Shown here piece by piece: positions 7,736 through 16,617 of a stretch of DNA of 47,148 nucleotides (its first letter is position 1; the number at the start of each line of letters is the position of its first letter). The notes under the pieces are model-generated. The model made no database searches and was not told where the DNA came from. It worked only from the letters and a program-made list of their open reading frames with translations. A program made the position numbers and the translations under genes. The stretch lies in assembly GCA_903944085.1 (NCBI GenBank), contig CAJAQO010000192.1, positions 1 to 47,148 of the forward strand, given 5' to 3'. The stretch is from an uncultured Verrucomicrobia subdivision 3 bacterium (GTDB taxonomy: Bacteria; Verrucomicrobiota; Verrucomicrobiia; Limisphaerales; UBA11358).

Positions 7736-10069
7736 ATGACAAAATTACCCGCCATTCTTGCGTTGATTTTCTGTGCCGCGATTTTTTCACCGGTTGCTTT
7801 CGCGCAAGACGCGACGGACACGGGGGAATGGGAAGTGAAGGCGCTTAACCAAGTCATCCCTGGCACGGTGGAAGGCAAGGTGGACTACGACTTCGCCACC
7901 GGCACGGCCACTTATTCGAATGGCGTGTTCGTCCACTACGCCGACGCGGCGCACGGCGAAGTGGTGCTGACGGCCGACAGCGCCTCGGTCAACACCAAGA
8001 CCGGCGACGTGGATGCCGACGGCAACGTGCGCATCGAATCGGGCAAGCAGATCTGGGTCGGGGAGCACATTCATTACAATTTTCTCAACCACCAGATGCG
8101 GAGCGAGCAGTTCCGCACCGGCCGCGCGCCGGTGTTTGTGGCCGGCACCCGGTTGACCGGTTTCATTGACCACAAAAAAAATGCGACCAATGAAGTGACG
8201 GCGGCGCAGGCGTTTGTCACCACGGATGATTATGCCGACCCGGCGTATCAGGTCCGCGCCAGCAGCATCAAGGTCATTCCCGGCAAGTCAGTGCAGATGT
8301 GGAACGCGGTCATGTATGTCGAGGGCGTGCCGGTATTTTATTTTCCGTATTACGAGCGCAACCTCGGCCCGCATGCGAACAACTTCACCACCACGCCCGG
8401 CTACCGCAGCCGCTACGGCGCGTATCTGCTGAACACTTACAACTGGTATCTGGGCGATGTCGCGAATGGAAAAATTCACCTGGACTACCGCGAGCGGCGC
8501 GGGCCGGGCGTGGGGCCGGATGTGAACCTGAACCTGGGCCGGTGGGGCGAGGCATCGCTGAAATATTATTATATCAACGACGAACGCGCGAACATCAGTT
8601 CAGGCATGTTCAACGTCACGAATGGCGTGAATGGAACCAATGTTGTTCCGCGGTTCGGCAATATTCCGCGAAACCGCCAGCGCTTCTTCCTCGGCTGGCA
8701 GGCGACGCCCGCGACGAATCTGAACCTGAAGGCGCTGGTGAATTACCAGAGCGACCCGCTGGTGCTGCATGATTTTTACCAAGGCGAATACACCGCGAAT
8801 CCGCAGCCGAACACCTTTGTCGAGGCCAACAAATACTGGGACAACTGGAGCCTCGACGCGTTGACCACGCCGCGCGTGAACAGTTTTTTCAACCAGGTGG
8901 AGCGGCTGCCGGATGTGAAGCTCACCGGCTACCGCCAGCAGGTTTTCGACACGCCGTTTTATTATGACAGCGAAAGTTCGGCGGGCTGGTATCGCTCGTT
9001 TGTCTCGTATGCCAATAATACCAACGGAATGTATGCCGGCACGAACGGTTTCTACGCCGACTCCGGCAGCCGCGCGGACACTTATCATCAATTCACCTTG
9101 CCGTGGACTTTTTTCCACTGGCTCAACATCACCCCGCGCGTGGGCGGCCGCCTCACTTATTACAACGCGCAATACAGCGCGCAAAGCGGCGTCGCGGGCA
9201 CGAACAGCGAAATGTATCGCGGCGTGTTTAACACCGGCATCGGCACGTCATTCAAAGCCTCGCGCCTGTGGGCGGACGCCACCAATTCATTTTTTCAAGT
9301 GGACGGCCTGCGCCACGTCATTGAGCCGTCGGCGGATTACGTTTACGTTCCCGACCCCAGCCGGCCGCCGGCGCAACTGCCGCAGTTCGACGGCGAAATT
9401 CCCGCGCTGATGCTTTCGCCCGTGCAGTTTCCGGATTACAACAGCATTGACTCGATTGACACCATGAACGTCATCCGCTTCGGTCTGCGAAATCTGCTGC
9501 AGACCAAGCGCAACGGCCAGTTGGAAGATCTCGTGAACTGGAATGTCATGCTCGACTGGCGGCTCGATCCCAAGCCCGGCCAGAGCGACTTGAACGATCT
9601 GTATTCCGCGTTCGTGTTGCGCCCGCGCTCATGGCTCTCGGCGGAATCGCAACTGCGTTACGACTTGGATCGCGGCGACCTGAACCTCGCGTTTCATCAG
9701 TTGACCTTCTCGCCCAACGACCGCTGGAGCTGGGGCATCAGCCACTGGTATTTGCGCGGCGGCGATTGGGCCAATGGTGCCTGGACGGAAAATAATTTCA
9801 TCTCCAGCACCTTGTTTGTGCGTGTGGATGACAACTGGGGCGTGCGCGCCACGCACAGTTTCAACGCGCAAAACGGCCGCTTGCAGGAACAGGCTTACAC
9901 GCTTTACCGCGATCTCCGCAGTTGGACCGGCGCGCTGACGTTCCGCGTGGAAGACAATGTCGGCAGCTCGCCCGATTTCACCATCGCGTTTCAACTCTCG
10001 CTCAAGGCCAATCCGGCCACGCATGTCGGCGAGGATGTCGTGAACCCCACGCATCTCGTCGGCGAATAA
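7736..10069 (+). CDS. lptD: LPS-assembly outer-membrane protein LptD
   Basis: The 777-residue protein starts with a signal peptide (MTKLPAILALIFCAAIFSPVAFAQ), continues with an OstA/LptA-type beta-jellyroll region (about 30–130; repeated short strands such as ADSASVNTKTGDVDADGNVRI) and then a long C-terminal region rich in aromatic beta strands, the LptD barrel. LptD with LptE inserts lipopolysaccharide into the outer leaflet of the outer membrane. Mature LptD of Escherichia coli relies on disulfides; here I find no cysteine after the signal peptide, so folding control must differ. I chose ATG at 7736 over the longer frame from 7628 because only the former begins with a signal peptide. Presence of this gene implies a diderm LPS envelope. 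Confidence 0.92.
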   Translation: MTKLPAILALIFCAAIFSPVAFAQDATDTGEWEVKALNQVIPGTVEGKVDYDFATGTATYSNGVFVHYADAAHGEVVLTADSASVNTKTGDVDADGNVRIESGKQIWVGEHIHYNFLNHQMRSEQFRTGRAPVFVAGTRLTGFIDHKKNATNEVTAAQAFVTTDDYADPAYQVRASSIKVIPGKSVQMWNAVMYVEGVPVFYFPYYERNLGPHANNFTTTPGYRSRYGAYLLNTYNWYLGDVANGKIHLDYRERRGPGVGPDVNLNLGRWGEASLKYYYINDERANISSGMFNVTNGVNGTNVVPRFGNIPRNRQRFFLGWQATPATNLNLKALVNYQSDPLVLHDFYQGEYTANPQPNTFVEANKYWDNWSLDALTTPRVNSFFNQVERLPDVKLTGYRQQVFDTPFYYDSESSAGWYRSFVSYANNTNGMYAGTNGFYADSGSRADTYHQFTLPWTFFHWLNITPRVGGRLTYYNAQYSAQSGVAGTNSEMYRGVFNTGIGTSFKASRLWADATNSFFQVDGLRHVIEPSADYVYVPDPSRPPAQLPQFDGEIPALMLSPVQFPDYNSIDSIDTMNVIRFGLRNLLQTKRNGQLEDLVNWNVMLDWRLDPKPGQSDLNDLYSAFVLRPRSWLSAESQLRYDLDRGDLNLAFHQLTFSPNDRWSWGISHWYLRGGDWANGAWTENNFISSTLFVRVDDNWGVRATHSFNAQNGRLQEQAYTLYRDLRSWTGALTFRVEDNVGSSPDFTIAFQLSLKANPATHVGEDVVNPTHLVGE

Positions 10070-10183
10070 ATTTTCAGTCGGATTCCGGCGGCGGGAAAAA
10101 ACGAGCGGAAAATTTCTGGCGACGACGACCCTCCTTTGGCCGGCTGAATTTCAGTTCCGGCCCGGCTTAAAATTATTAGCGGC

Positions 10184-10212
10184 TTGAGGAAGCCGGAACC
10201 TTCGACTAAGCT
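10184..10212 (+). promoter_or_regulatory. Possible rnpB promoter
   Basis: TTGAGG (10184–10189), a 17-bp spacer and TAAGCT (10207–10212) place a transcription start at about 10219, where the first helix of the RNase P RNA begins. The -10 match is weak. Confidence 0.35.
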
Positions 10213-10216
10213 TCAA

Positions 10217-10618
10217 TTGGTTTTGGCCGGGCGGAGAATCGCTCCGGGCGCAAGTCCGGGGAGGAAAGTCCGAACTCCGCAGGGCACGATGCTGCGTAAC
10301 CCAAGTCTGTTTGATTGGGATACACGCAGGCGGAAAGTTGGAAGACTTTCCGACGGAAAGTGCCACAGAAAATTAAACCGCCTTTGAGCGCAAGTTCAAC
10401 GGTAAGGGTGAAAAGGTGCGGTAAGAGCGCACCGCGCGAAGCGCAAGCGACGCGGCACGGAAAACCCCATCGGGTGCAAGGCCAAATAGGAAACCGAGGA
10501 GCGGCCCGCTCCGCGTTTCGCGAAAGCGAACAGGTTTCGGGTATCGGTCGCTAAGACAAATGATTCTCTCCGCCGCAAGGCGCAGACAGAATTCGGCTTA
10601 CAGCCCGGTCAAAACCAA
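10217..10618 (+). ncRNA. rnpB: RNase P RNA, bacterial class A
   Basis: This is the catalytic RNA that trims the 5' leader from tRNA precursors. The ends pair as helix P1: 10217–10231 with 10604–10618, 15 bp with one G·U. Inside are the universally conserved blocks: GAGGAAAGTCCGAACTCC near 10260–10278, AGGGTGAAAAGGTGCGGTAAGAGC near 10404–10429, TGCAAGGCCAAATAGG near 10477–10492 and the 3' CAGAATTCGGCTTACAG near 10586–10603. A length of about 402 nt is normal for class A. Short reading frames crossing it are artefacts. It lies between lptD and the convergent GHL10 gene. Confidence 0.96.
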
Positions 10619-10634
10619 CTTCACCCCTTCACCC

Positions 10635-10720
10635 GAATGATGAAGGATGAATGCAGAATGATGAAGTGAAACCGCCGGGTGGAGTTTTCGTAATTCATCA
10701 TTCTTACTTCTTCATTCGCT
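10635..10720. repeat. Inverted/direct short repeat block (GAATGATGAA type)
   Basis: GAATGATGAA occurs at 10635–10644 and 10656–10665 and inverted at 10694–10703, with a further CTTCATTC afterwards, so the block can form a hairpin. It overlaps the last codons of the GHL10 gene. It looks like a dispersed intergenic repeat rather than a regulatory site, but other copies would have to be found to prove that. Confidence 0.55.
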
Positions 10721-12224
10721 CCGCTCCGCGGCTCGTGTCCGGCGGCGAAAACTTTTTCGGCGTCCAAATGGCCGGCTCGCTTAAATTTTCCACCCGGTCA
10801 ACGGCCCGCACGGCAACCACCTCCGGCGTGACGTTGTCCACATAACAATCCGTCCGGGCGGCGGGAAAAATTTGCGTGGCCCAACTGCCGTTGGTGCGCG
10901 TTTGCACAACCCAGTCGCTGGCCGGTTTGCCGGCGCTGCGCTGCCATTGCACGTGCGCGGATTTCGCGCCGATAGTCACGGACAATTTTGGCGGCGCGGG
11001 CAGGGTGGCGTCCAGCCACGGACTCGCCGGAATGAGCGCGGGCTGGCGATAAGCTTCCTGGGTGAGCGCGGCGTCGAGCGCAGTATTCTTCATCAGCGCC
11101 ATCACGCTCCAATGGATTTGCCCCGCGTCGGCCAGGTGATGCGTGAAGTTGATTTGGTTCACGATTTCGTTTGGCTGCCATTTGCCGCCGACGTTGAGGG
11201 AATTCATGCCGGGCCAGAGGTGGCGGTGGCGGACGTTCTCGCCGTTCCACCAGTCCAGCAGCGTGGCGAAGCTCGTCGTCGTCGGCTGGATGCCCCAGTA
11301 AAGCTGCGGGGAAAAATAATCGCACCAGCCTTCGCGCAGCCATTTGCGCGAGTCGGCGTAAAGCTCGGCGTAGGAATCGAAGCCGCTGATGGCCGGCGGG
11401 TTTTTGGGCCGCCAGATGCCGAAGGGGCTGATGCCGAATTTCACCCACGGCTTCTCGGTTTTGATGGCTTGATAAACCTGCTGCATGAACGCATTCACGT
11501 TGGACCGCCGCCAGTCATCGCGCGCCAACCCGCTCTTGGCGCCATATTTTTTCCAGCTCACGGCATCGGGAAAATCCATTTCCAGGCCGGCAAAATTTTT
11601 CTCGCGATACGGATAAAAATAATCGTCGAAATGGACGCCATCCACGTCGTAGCGCTTCACCACATCCATCACCACGTGCAGCGAATACTCGCGCACGGCG
11701 GGTTCGCCGGGATCGAGCCAGAGATATTTGCCGTAGCTGCGGACCAGATCCGGGCGGACTTTGCTGATGTGGTTCGGCGCGATCGGCGACACCGCTTGAA
11801 AATGATGCGCGCGAAACGGATTGAACCACGCGTGCAGCTCCAACCCGCGCTGGTGCGCTTCGGCGATGGCGAAGGCGAGCGGATCGTAAAATGGCGACGG
11901 CGCGCGGCCCTGCACGCCGGTGAGATATTCCGACCACGGCTCCAGGCTGGACTGGTAAAGCGCGTCGCACGCTGGCCGCACTTGAAAAATGACGGCGTTC
12001 AATTTCAGCGCCGCCGCGCGGTCGAGGATGGCAATGAGTTCCGCTTTTTGCTGCGCGGTGGAAAGGCCGGGCTTGGACGGCCAGCAGGAATTGCCGACGG
12101 TGGCGACCCACGCGGCGCGGAACTCGCGCGCGGGCGGCGGCGGGACAATGACTTCCTCCGCCGCGAATAAAATCGTCGGCAGCAGCAACAAGCTTGCCGC
12201 CACAAATAAACAGCTTCGAAACAT
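10704..12224 (-). CDS. GHL10-family (DUF187) glycoside hydrolase-like secreted protein
   Basis: The 506-residue protein has a signal peptide (about 1–21), a GHL10 TIM-barrel domain (about 34–350; REFRAAWVATVGNSCWP at its start, QVRPACDALY, HAWFNPFR and VDGVHFDDYFYPY near residue 195) and a C-terminal fibronectin-III-like domain (about 400–490). The family includes the YngK-type proteins and is thought to cleave glycosidic bonds in cell-surface or extracellular polysaccharide; the acidic residues in the VDGVHFDDY strand are candidates for catalysis. The substrate is unknown. The last few residues (…GAERMKK) are encoded by the repeat block at 10635–10720, so the native C-terminus has probably been altered. 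The gene stands alone and faces rnpB. Confidence 0.9.
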   Translation of the reverse strand: MFRSCLFVAASLLLLPTILFAAEEVIVPPPPAREFRAAWVATVGNSCWPSKPGLSTAQQKAELIAILDRAAALKLNAVIFQVRPACDALYQSSLEPWSEYLTGVQGRAPSPFYDPLAFAIAEAHQRGLELHAWFNPFRAHHFQAVSPIAPNHISKVRPDLVRSYGKYLWLDPGEPAVREYSLHVVMDVVKRYDVDGVHFDDYFYPYREKNFAGLEMDFPDAVSWKKYGAKSGLARDDWRRSNVNAFMQQVYQAIKTEKPWVKFGISPFGIWRPKNPPAISGFDSYAELYADSRKWLREGWCDYFSPQLYWGIQPTTTSFATLLDWWNGENVRHRHLWPGMNSLNVGGKWQPNEIVNQINFTHHLADAGQIHWSVMALMKNTALDAALTQEAYRQPALIPASPWLDATLPAPPKLSVTIGAKSAHVQWQRSAGKPASDWVVQTRTNGSWATQIFPAARTDCYVDNVTPEVVAVRAVDRVENLSEPAIWTPKKFSPPDTSRGAERMKK

Positions 12225-12295
12225 GAATCTACCAGATGAGACGCGGATCGCGCGGCTTTGGCAATGGATTTTTGCAGGTTTGTGTCGGCCGGCAA

Positions 12296-12344
12296 ATCGT
12301 GATCCTAAGCTTAATCACGGTTCGACGCTGATTAGGATTACGAT
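12296..12344. repeat. Imperfect inverted repeat (CCTAATC type)
   Basis: The right arm 12329–12344, a run of TTAGGATTACGAT-like sequence, is nearly complementary to 12296–12317 apart from a 5–6-nt insertion. Together with 12225–12295, in which I see nothing, it fills the gap between the GHL10 gene and the riboswitch promoter. It resembles simple dispersed intergenic repeats. Confidence 0.5.
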
Positions 12345-12383
12345 CAGGGTCAGGCCTGAAACATCATCCGTTCTGTCCGCAAA

Positions 12384-12412
12384 TTGACAAGACGTCGCGG
12401 ATTTGCTTGAAT
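12384..12412 (+). promoter_or_regulatory. Predicted sigma-70 promoter for the riboswitch transcript
   Basis: A perfect TTGACA (12384–12389), a 17-bp spacer and TTGAAT (12407–12412) predict transcription starting at about 12418–12420, immediately at the riboswitch aptamer. Confidence 0.6.
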
Positions 12413-12414
12413 TA

Positions 12415-12560
12415 TGCCGTTGCAGCCTAAGTCCGGTTTGCTTTCCTCAAGCCGGATGCGGGGGAACCGAACTCCCAGTGATGGGACGGGGCGAACGGCT
12501 CGCGGCGACGCGCGCCAAGGCCACTTTCCAGGCCAAGCCCGTCAGCTAACCTCGTCGGCA
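12415..12560 (+). ncRNA. c-di-AMP riboswitch (ydaO-yuaA type)
   Basis: The diagnostic 3' core of the ydaO motif is present: CCCGTCAGCTAACCTCGT at 12538–12555, followed by GGC. The 5' half has the expected CCTAAGTCCGG stem (12426–12436) paired with CCGGAT (12452–12457), then the purine-rich GCGGGGGAACC (12458–12468), and a second GGGGCGAACGG (12488–12498) marks the pseudo-symmetric half. A variable GC-rich stem follows. Known ydaO aptamers bind two c-di-AMP molecules and usually turn expression off when the ligand is high, mostly upstream of potassium transporters and cell-wall hydrolases. The gene downstream is a KimA-like potassium importer, which fits that rule. About 76 nt remain to the start codon for an expression platform; I did not resolve its fold. 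Confidence 0.9.
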
Positions 12561-12636
12561 ATGGGCAGGGCGATCCTCTGGCATCCGCGCGTCGCGGCGG
12601 CCACGTTCTCCTGAATTTGAACGCAGTGTCGAAAAT

Positions 12637-14607
12637 ATGAATGTGTTTCGTTTGGCCAAAGACTTGGTCATTGGCCGGGCCAGAAATATTTCGGATAAAA
12701 GCATTTTCCACCACATGTCACTGGTGGCGCTGCTGGCGTGGGTGGGGCTGGGCGCGGATGGCTTGTCGTCCTCGTGCTACGGCCCGGAAGCAGCGTTTCT
12801 CGCGCTAGGCAGTCACACTTACTTGAGCCTGTTCGTGGCGCTGGCAACGGTGCTGACCATTGTCATCATCTGCATCAGCTATTCGCAAATCATCGAGGCG
12901 TTTCCCACCGGCGGCGGCGGCTATCTGGTCGCAAGCAAATTGCTTTCGCCGACCGTCGGGGTCGTGTCTGGCTGCGCGCTGATTGGTGATTATATTTTGA
13001 CCATCGCCTTAAGCGTGGCCAGTGGCGCGGACGCGGTCTTCAGCATGTTGCCGGTGGAAATGCAGGTGTGGAAACTGAAATTCTCCCTCGGCATGGTGGT
13101 GTTTCTCACGCTGCTGAACTTGCGCGGGGCGAAAGAATCCGTGGTGCTCTGGGTGCCGGTGTTTTTCGTGTTCGTCCTGACTTACACGTTCGCCATCATT
13201 TACGCGGTTTCCGCGCACTTCGGTGAATTGCCCGACATCGCCCACGGCATGGCGACCGATGTGCAATCTGGCGCGGCGGACCTGGGCTGGCTGGGACTCG
13301 TCGCCGTGGTGCTGCGCGCCTACAGCCTTGGCGCGGGCACTTACACCGGCATCGAAGCCGTCAGCAACGGCCTCAACACGCTGCGCGAACCGCGCGTGCA
13401 AACCGGCAAGCGCACGATGATTTACATGGCGGTGTCACTGTCGTTTGTCGTCGGCGGTTTGCTCCTGGCATATCTGCTGTATCACGTCACGCATGTGGAA
13501 GGCAAAACATTGAACGCCGTGCTGTTTGAAAAAATCACCGCCGCTTGGCCGCCACTCGCGGCCAAAAGTTTTGTCATCGCGGCGATGGCGTCGTCCGGCG
13601 CGTTGCTGATCATCGCCGCGCAGACGGGATTTTTCGGCGGCCCGCGCGTGCTGGCCAACATGGCGGTGGACCGCTGGATGCCCACGCGCTTCGCCACCTT
13701 GAGCGACCGGTTGGTTACGCAAAACGGCGTGCTGCTCATGGGCGGCGCGGCGCTGTTGCTGCTGTTTTTCACGGCGGCCGCCGTCAATCTGCTCGTGGTG
13801 CTTTACAGCATCAACGTCTTCATCACCTTCAGCCTTTCGCAGCTTGGCATGGTGCGGCACTGGTGGATTGAGCGCGCCAAGGAGCCGAAATGGAAAACCC
13901 GGATTTTCATCAACGGCTTCGGCCTGCTGCTGACCGGCGGCATTTTGATTTCGCTCTGCGTCGTGAAATTTTTTGAAGGCGGCTGGGTCACGCTGTTTGT
14001 CACCGGCCTCCTGATTGGCGTCGCGTTCTGGGTGAAAAATCATTACCGCCACACGCAAAAAAAACTGCATCGCCTCAACGAACTCGTCGCCGCCGCGCTG
14101 GCGGACGACGCTTTAAACACCGTGGAAAAAGCGCCCGCGCCGTGCAACCCCAACGCCCGCACCGCCGTGTTTCTCGTCAACGGCTTCAACGGCCTGGGCC
14201 TGCACACGCTGCTCGCCGTCGTGCGGATGTTTCCGAAAGTTTATCAGAATTTCGTCTTCGTGCAGGTCGGCGTGCTGGACGCGGGCAATTTCAAAGGCGC
14301 GGCCGAGGTGGAAAATTTGCGCGAGCACTCGCGCGCCGAGGTGGAGCGCTACGTCGGCTACATGAGCCGGCGCGGCTTTCACGCCGAGGCGCATTATGCG
14401 CTCGGCACGGACATCGTGGAAGAGGCGGCCAAGCTGTGCGATGGCATCGCCGAGAAATTTCCGCAGGCGCAGTTTTTCGCCGGCCAGCTCGTGTTCAAAG
14501 ACGAAAGTTTTGTCACCCGCTGGCTGCACAACCACACGGTCTTTGAATTGCAACGCCGCCTGTATCAAAACGGCCGCGCGATGCTGATCTTGCCAATCCA
14601 GGTTTGA
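12637..14607 (+). CDS. KimA-like APC-superfamily potassium importer
   Basis: The 656-residue protein has about 12 membrane spans (residues 28–470) and a soluble C-terminal domain (about 500–656). The segments GADGLSSSCYGPE (39–51), FPTGGGGYLVASKLLSP and DYILTIALSVASGADAVFS closely follow KimA (YdaO), a high-affinity potassium/proton symporter, more than classical amino-acid permeases of the same superfamily. The cytoplasmic domain has a Rossmann/USP-like beta-alpha pattern (TAVFLVNGFNGLGLH…NFVFVQVGV). The c-di-AMP riboswitch directly upstream supports a potassium role: in other bacteria c-di-AMP lowers potassium uptake both through RNA and by binding the transporters. Amino-acid transport cannot be excluded. 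ATG at 12637 gives the expected N-terminus. Confidence 0.88.
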   Translation: MNVFRLAKDLVIGRARNISDKSIFHHMSLVALLAWVGLGADGLSSSCYGPEAAFLALGSHTYLSLFVALATVLTIVIICISYSQIIEAFPTGGGGYLVASKLLSPTVGVVSGCALIGDYILTIALSVASGADAVFSMLPVEMQVWKLKFSLGMVVFLTLLNLRGAKESVVLWVPVFFVFVLTYTFAIIYAVSAHFGELPDIAHGMATDVQSGAADLGWLGLVAVVLRAYSLGAGTYTGIEAVSNGLNTLREPRVQTGKRTMIYMAVSLSFVVGGLLLAYLLYHVTHVEGKTLNAVLFEKITAAWPPLAAKSFVIAAMASSGALLIIAAQTGFFGGPRVLANMAVDRWMPTRFATLSDRLVTQNGVLLMGGAALLLLFFTAAAVNLLVVLYSINVFITFSLSQLGMVRHWWIERAKEPKWKTRIFINGFGLLLTGGILISLCVVKFFEGGWVTLFVTGLLIGVAFWVKNHYRHTQKKLHRLNELVAAALADDALNTVEKAPAPCNPNARTAVFLVNGFNGLGLHTLLAVVRMFPKVYQNFVFVQVGVLDAGNFKGAAEVENLREHSRAEVERYVGYMSRRGFHAEAHYALGTDIVEEAAKLCDGIAEKFPQAQFFAGQLVFKDESFVTRWLHNHTVFELQRRLYQNGRAMLILPIQV

Positions 14608-14690
14608 ACCGGCCTAAAACGATTCAACTTCGAAGTCGCGACCCGGCCACATTCGCTTTTCGAATTCTTTCCGCCCAAGGGGGCTGCCAC

Positions 14691-14722
14691 AAAAAACCCC
14701 GCCGGCATGAACCAGCGGGGTT
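14691..14722 (-). terminator. Intrinsic terminator of the ferredoxin gene
   Basis: On the minus strand an 11-bp stem with one G·U (14712–14722 with 14695–14705, 6-nt loop) runs into six T. It starts 21 bp after the ferredoxin stop codon. Confidence 0.88.
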
Positions 14723-14743
14723 GACTTTGAAAGCTGAGGCGGA

Positions 14744-14977
14744 TTATTCGCCGTTGTCGCCAATGGCCTCGACGGGACAGGCTTCCTTGGCTTCCTTGCA
14801 GCGCGCTTCCTCGTCGGGCGAGGCGGGTTGCTTGAAGACGAAGGAGTAGCCGCCATCCTCGTTGCGTTTGAAATTGTCCGGGGCCGTCTCGCGGCACAGG
14901 TCGCAATCAATGCACTGGTTGTCCACGTAATATTTTCCGGCGATGTTTTCGGCGTATTTGTTTGCTGCGTCAGCCAT
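14744..14977 (-). CDS. Single-cluster [4Fe-4S] ferredoxin
   Basis: The 77-residue acidic protein has the ligand pattern C22-x2-C25-x2-C28 and a distant C67-Pro, as in one-cluster [4Fe-4S] ferredoxins; an extra Cys60 may form a disulfide or be unrelated. The second cluster motif of 2[4Fe-4S] proteins has been lost and its place is taken by a helix-rich insert. It is a small cytoplasmic electron carrier; the partner enzyme is not identifiable from the neighbourhood (convergent with the potassium importer, divergent from pyruvate kinase). ATG at 14977, a clear terminator downstream and compact length make this a secure single-gene unit. Confidence 0.92.
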   Translation of the reverse strand: MADAANKYAENIAGKYYVDNQCIDCDLCRETAPDNFKRNEDGGYSFVFKQPASPDEEARCKEAKEACPVEAIGDNGE

Positions 14978-15100
14978 AAATTTAAATTGTTAAAGTGAAG
15001 TGAAAATATGTCCGTCCGGGCCGGATTTGGCAAGCTGATTTTCCGACAATCGGGCGATTAAATGCTTTTTAATTGGTGGTAGTAGAATTATTTTTAGCCC

Positions 15101-16519
<1,419 letters not shown>

Positions 16520-16617
16520 CCGCGCACAAAATCTGCGGGCGCTCCTTTCAAATCGAATTGCGCAATAACCAAAACGGTGGATGGTGACGGGCGGAATTTA
16601 TCGGGTAAATTGCCGGC

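Noticed and set aside
10180-10195. Short hairpin CGGCTT-GAGG-AAGCCG as an lptD terminator
   Set aside because: Only 6 bp and no T-run; part of it overlaps a better candidate for the rnpB promoter.
10872-12170. 432-codon open frame opposite the GHL10 gene
   Set aside because: Shadow of the glycosidase; no motifs and no plausible start context.
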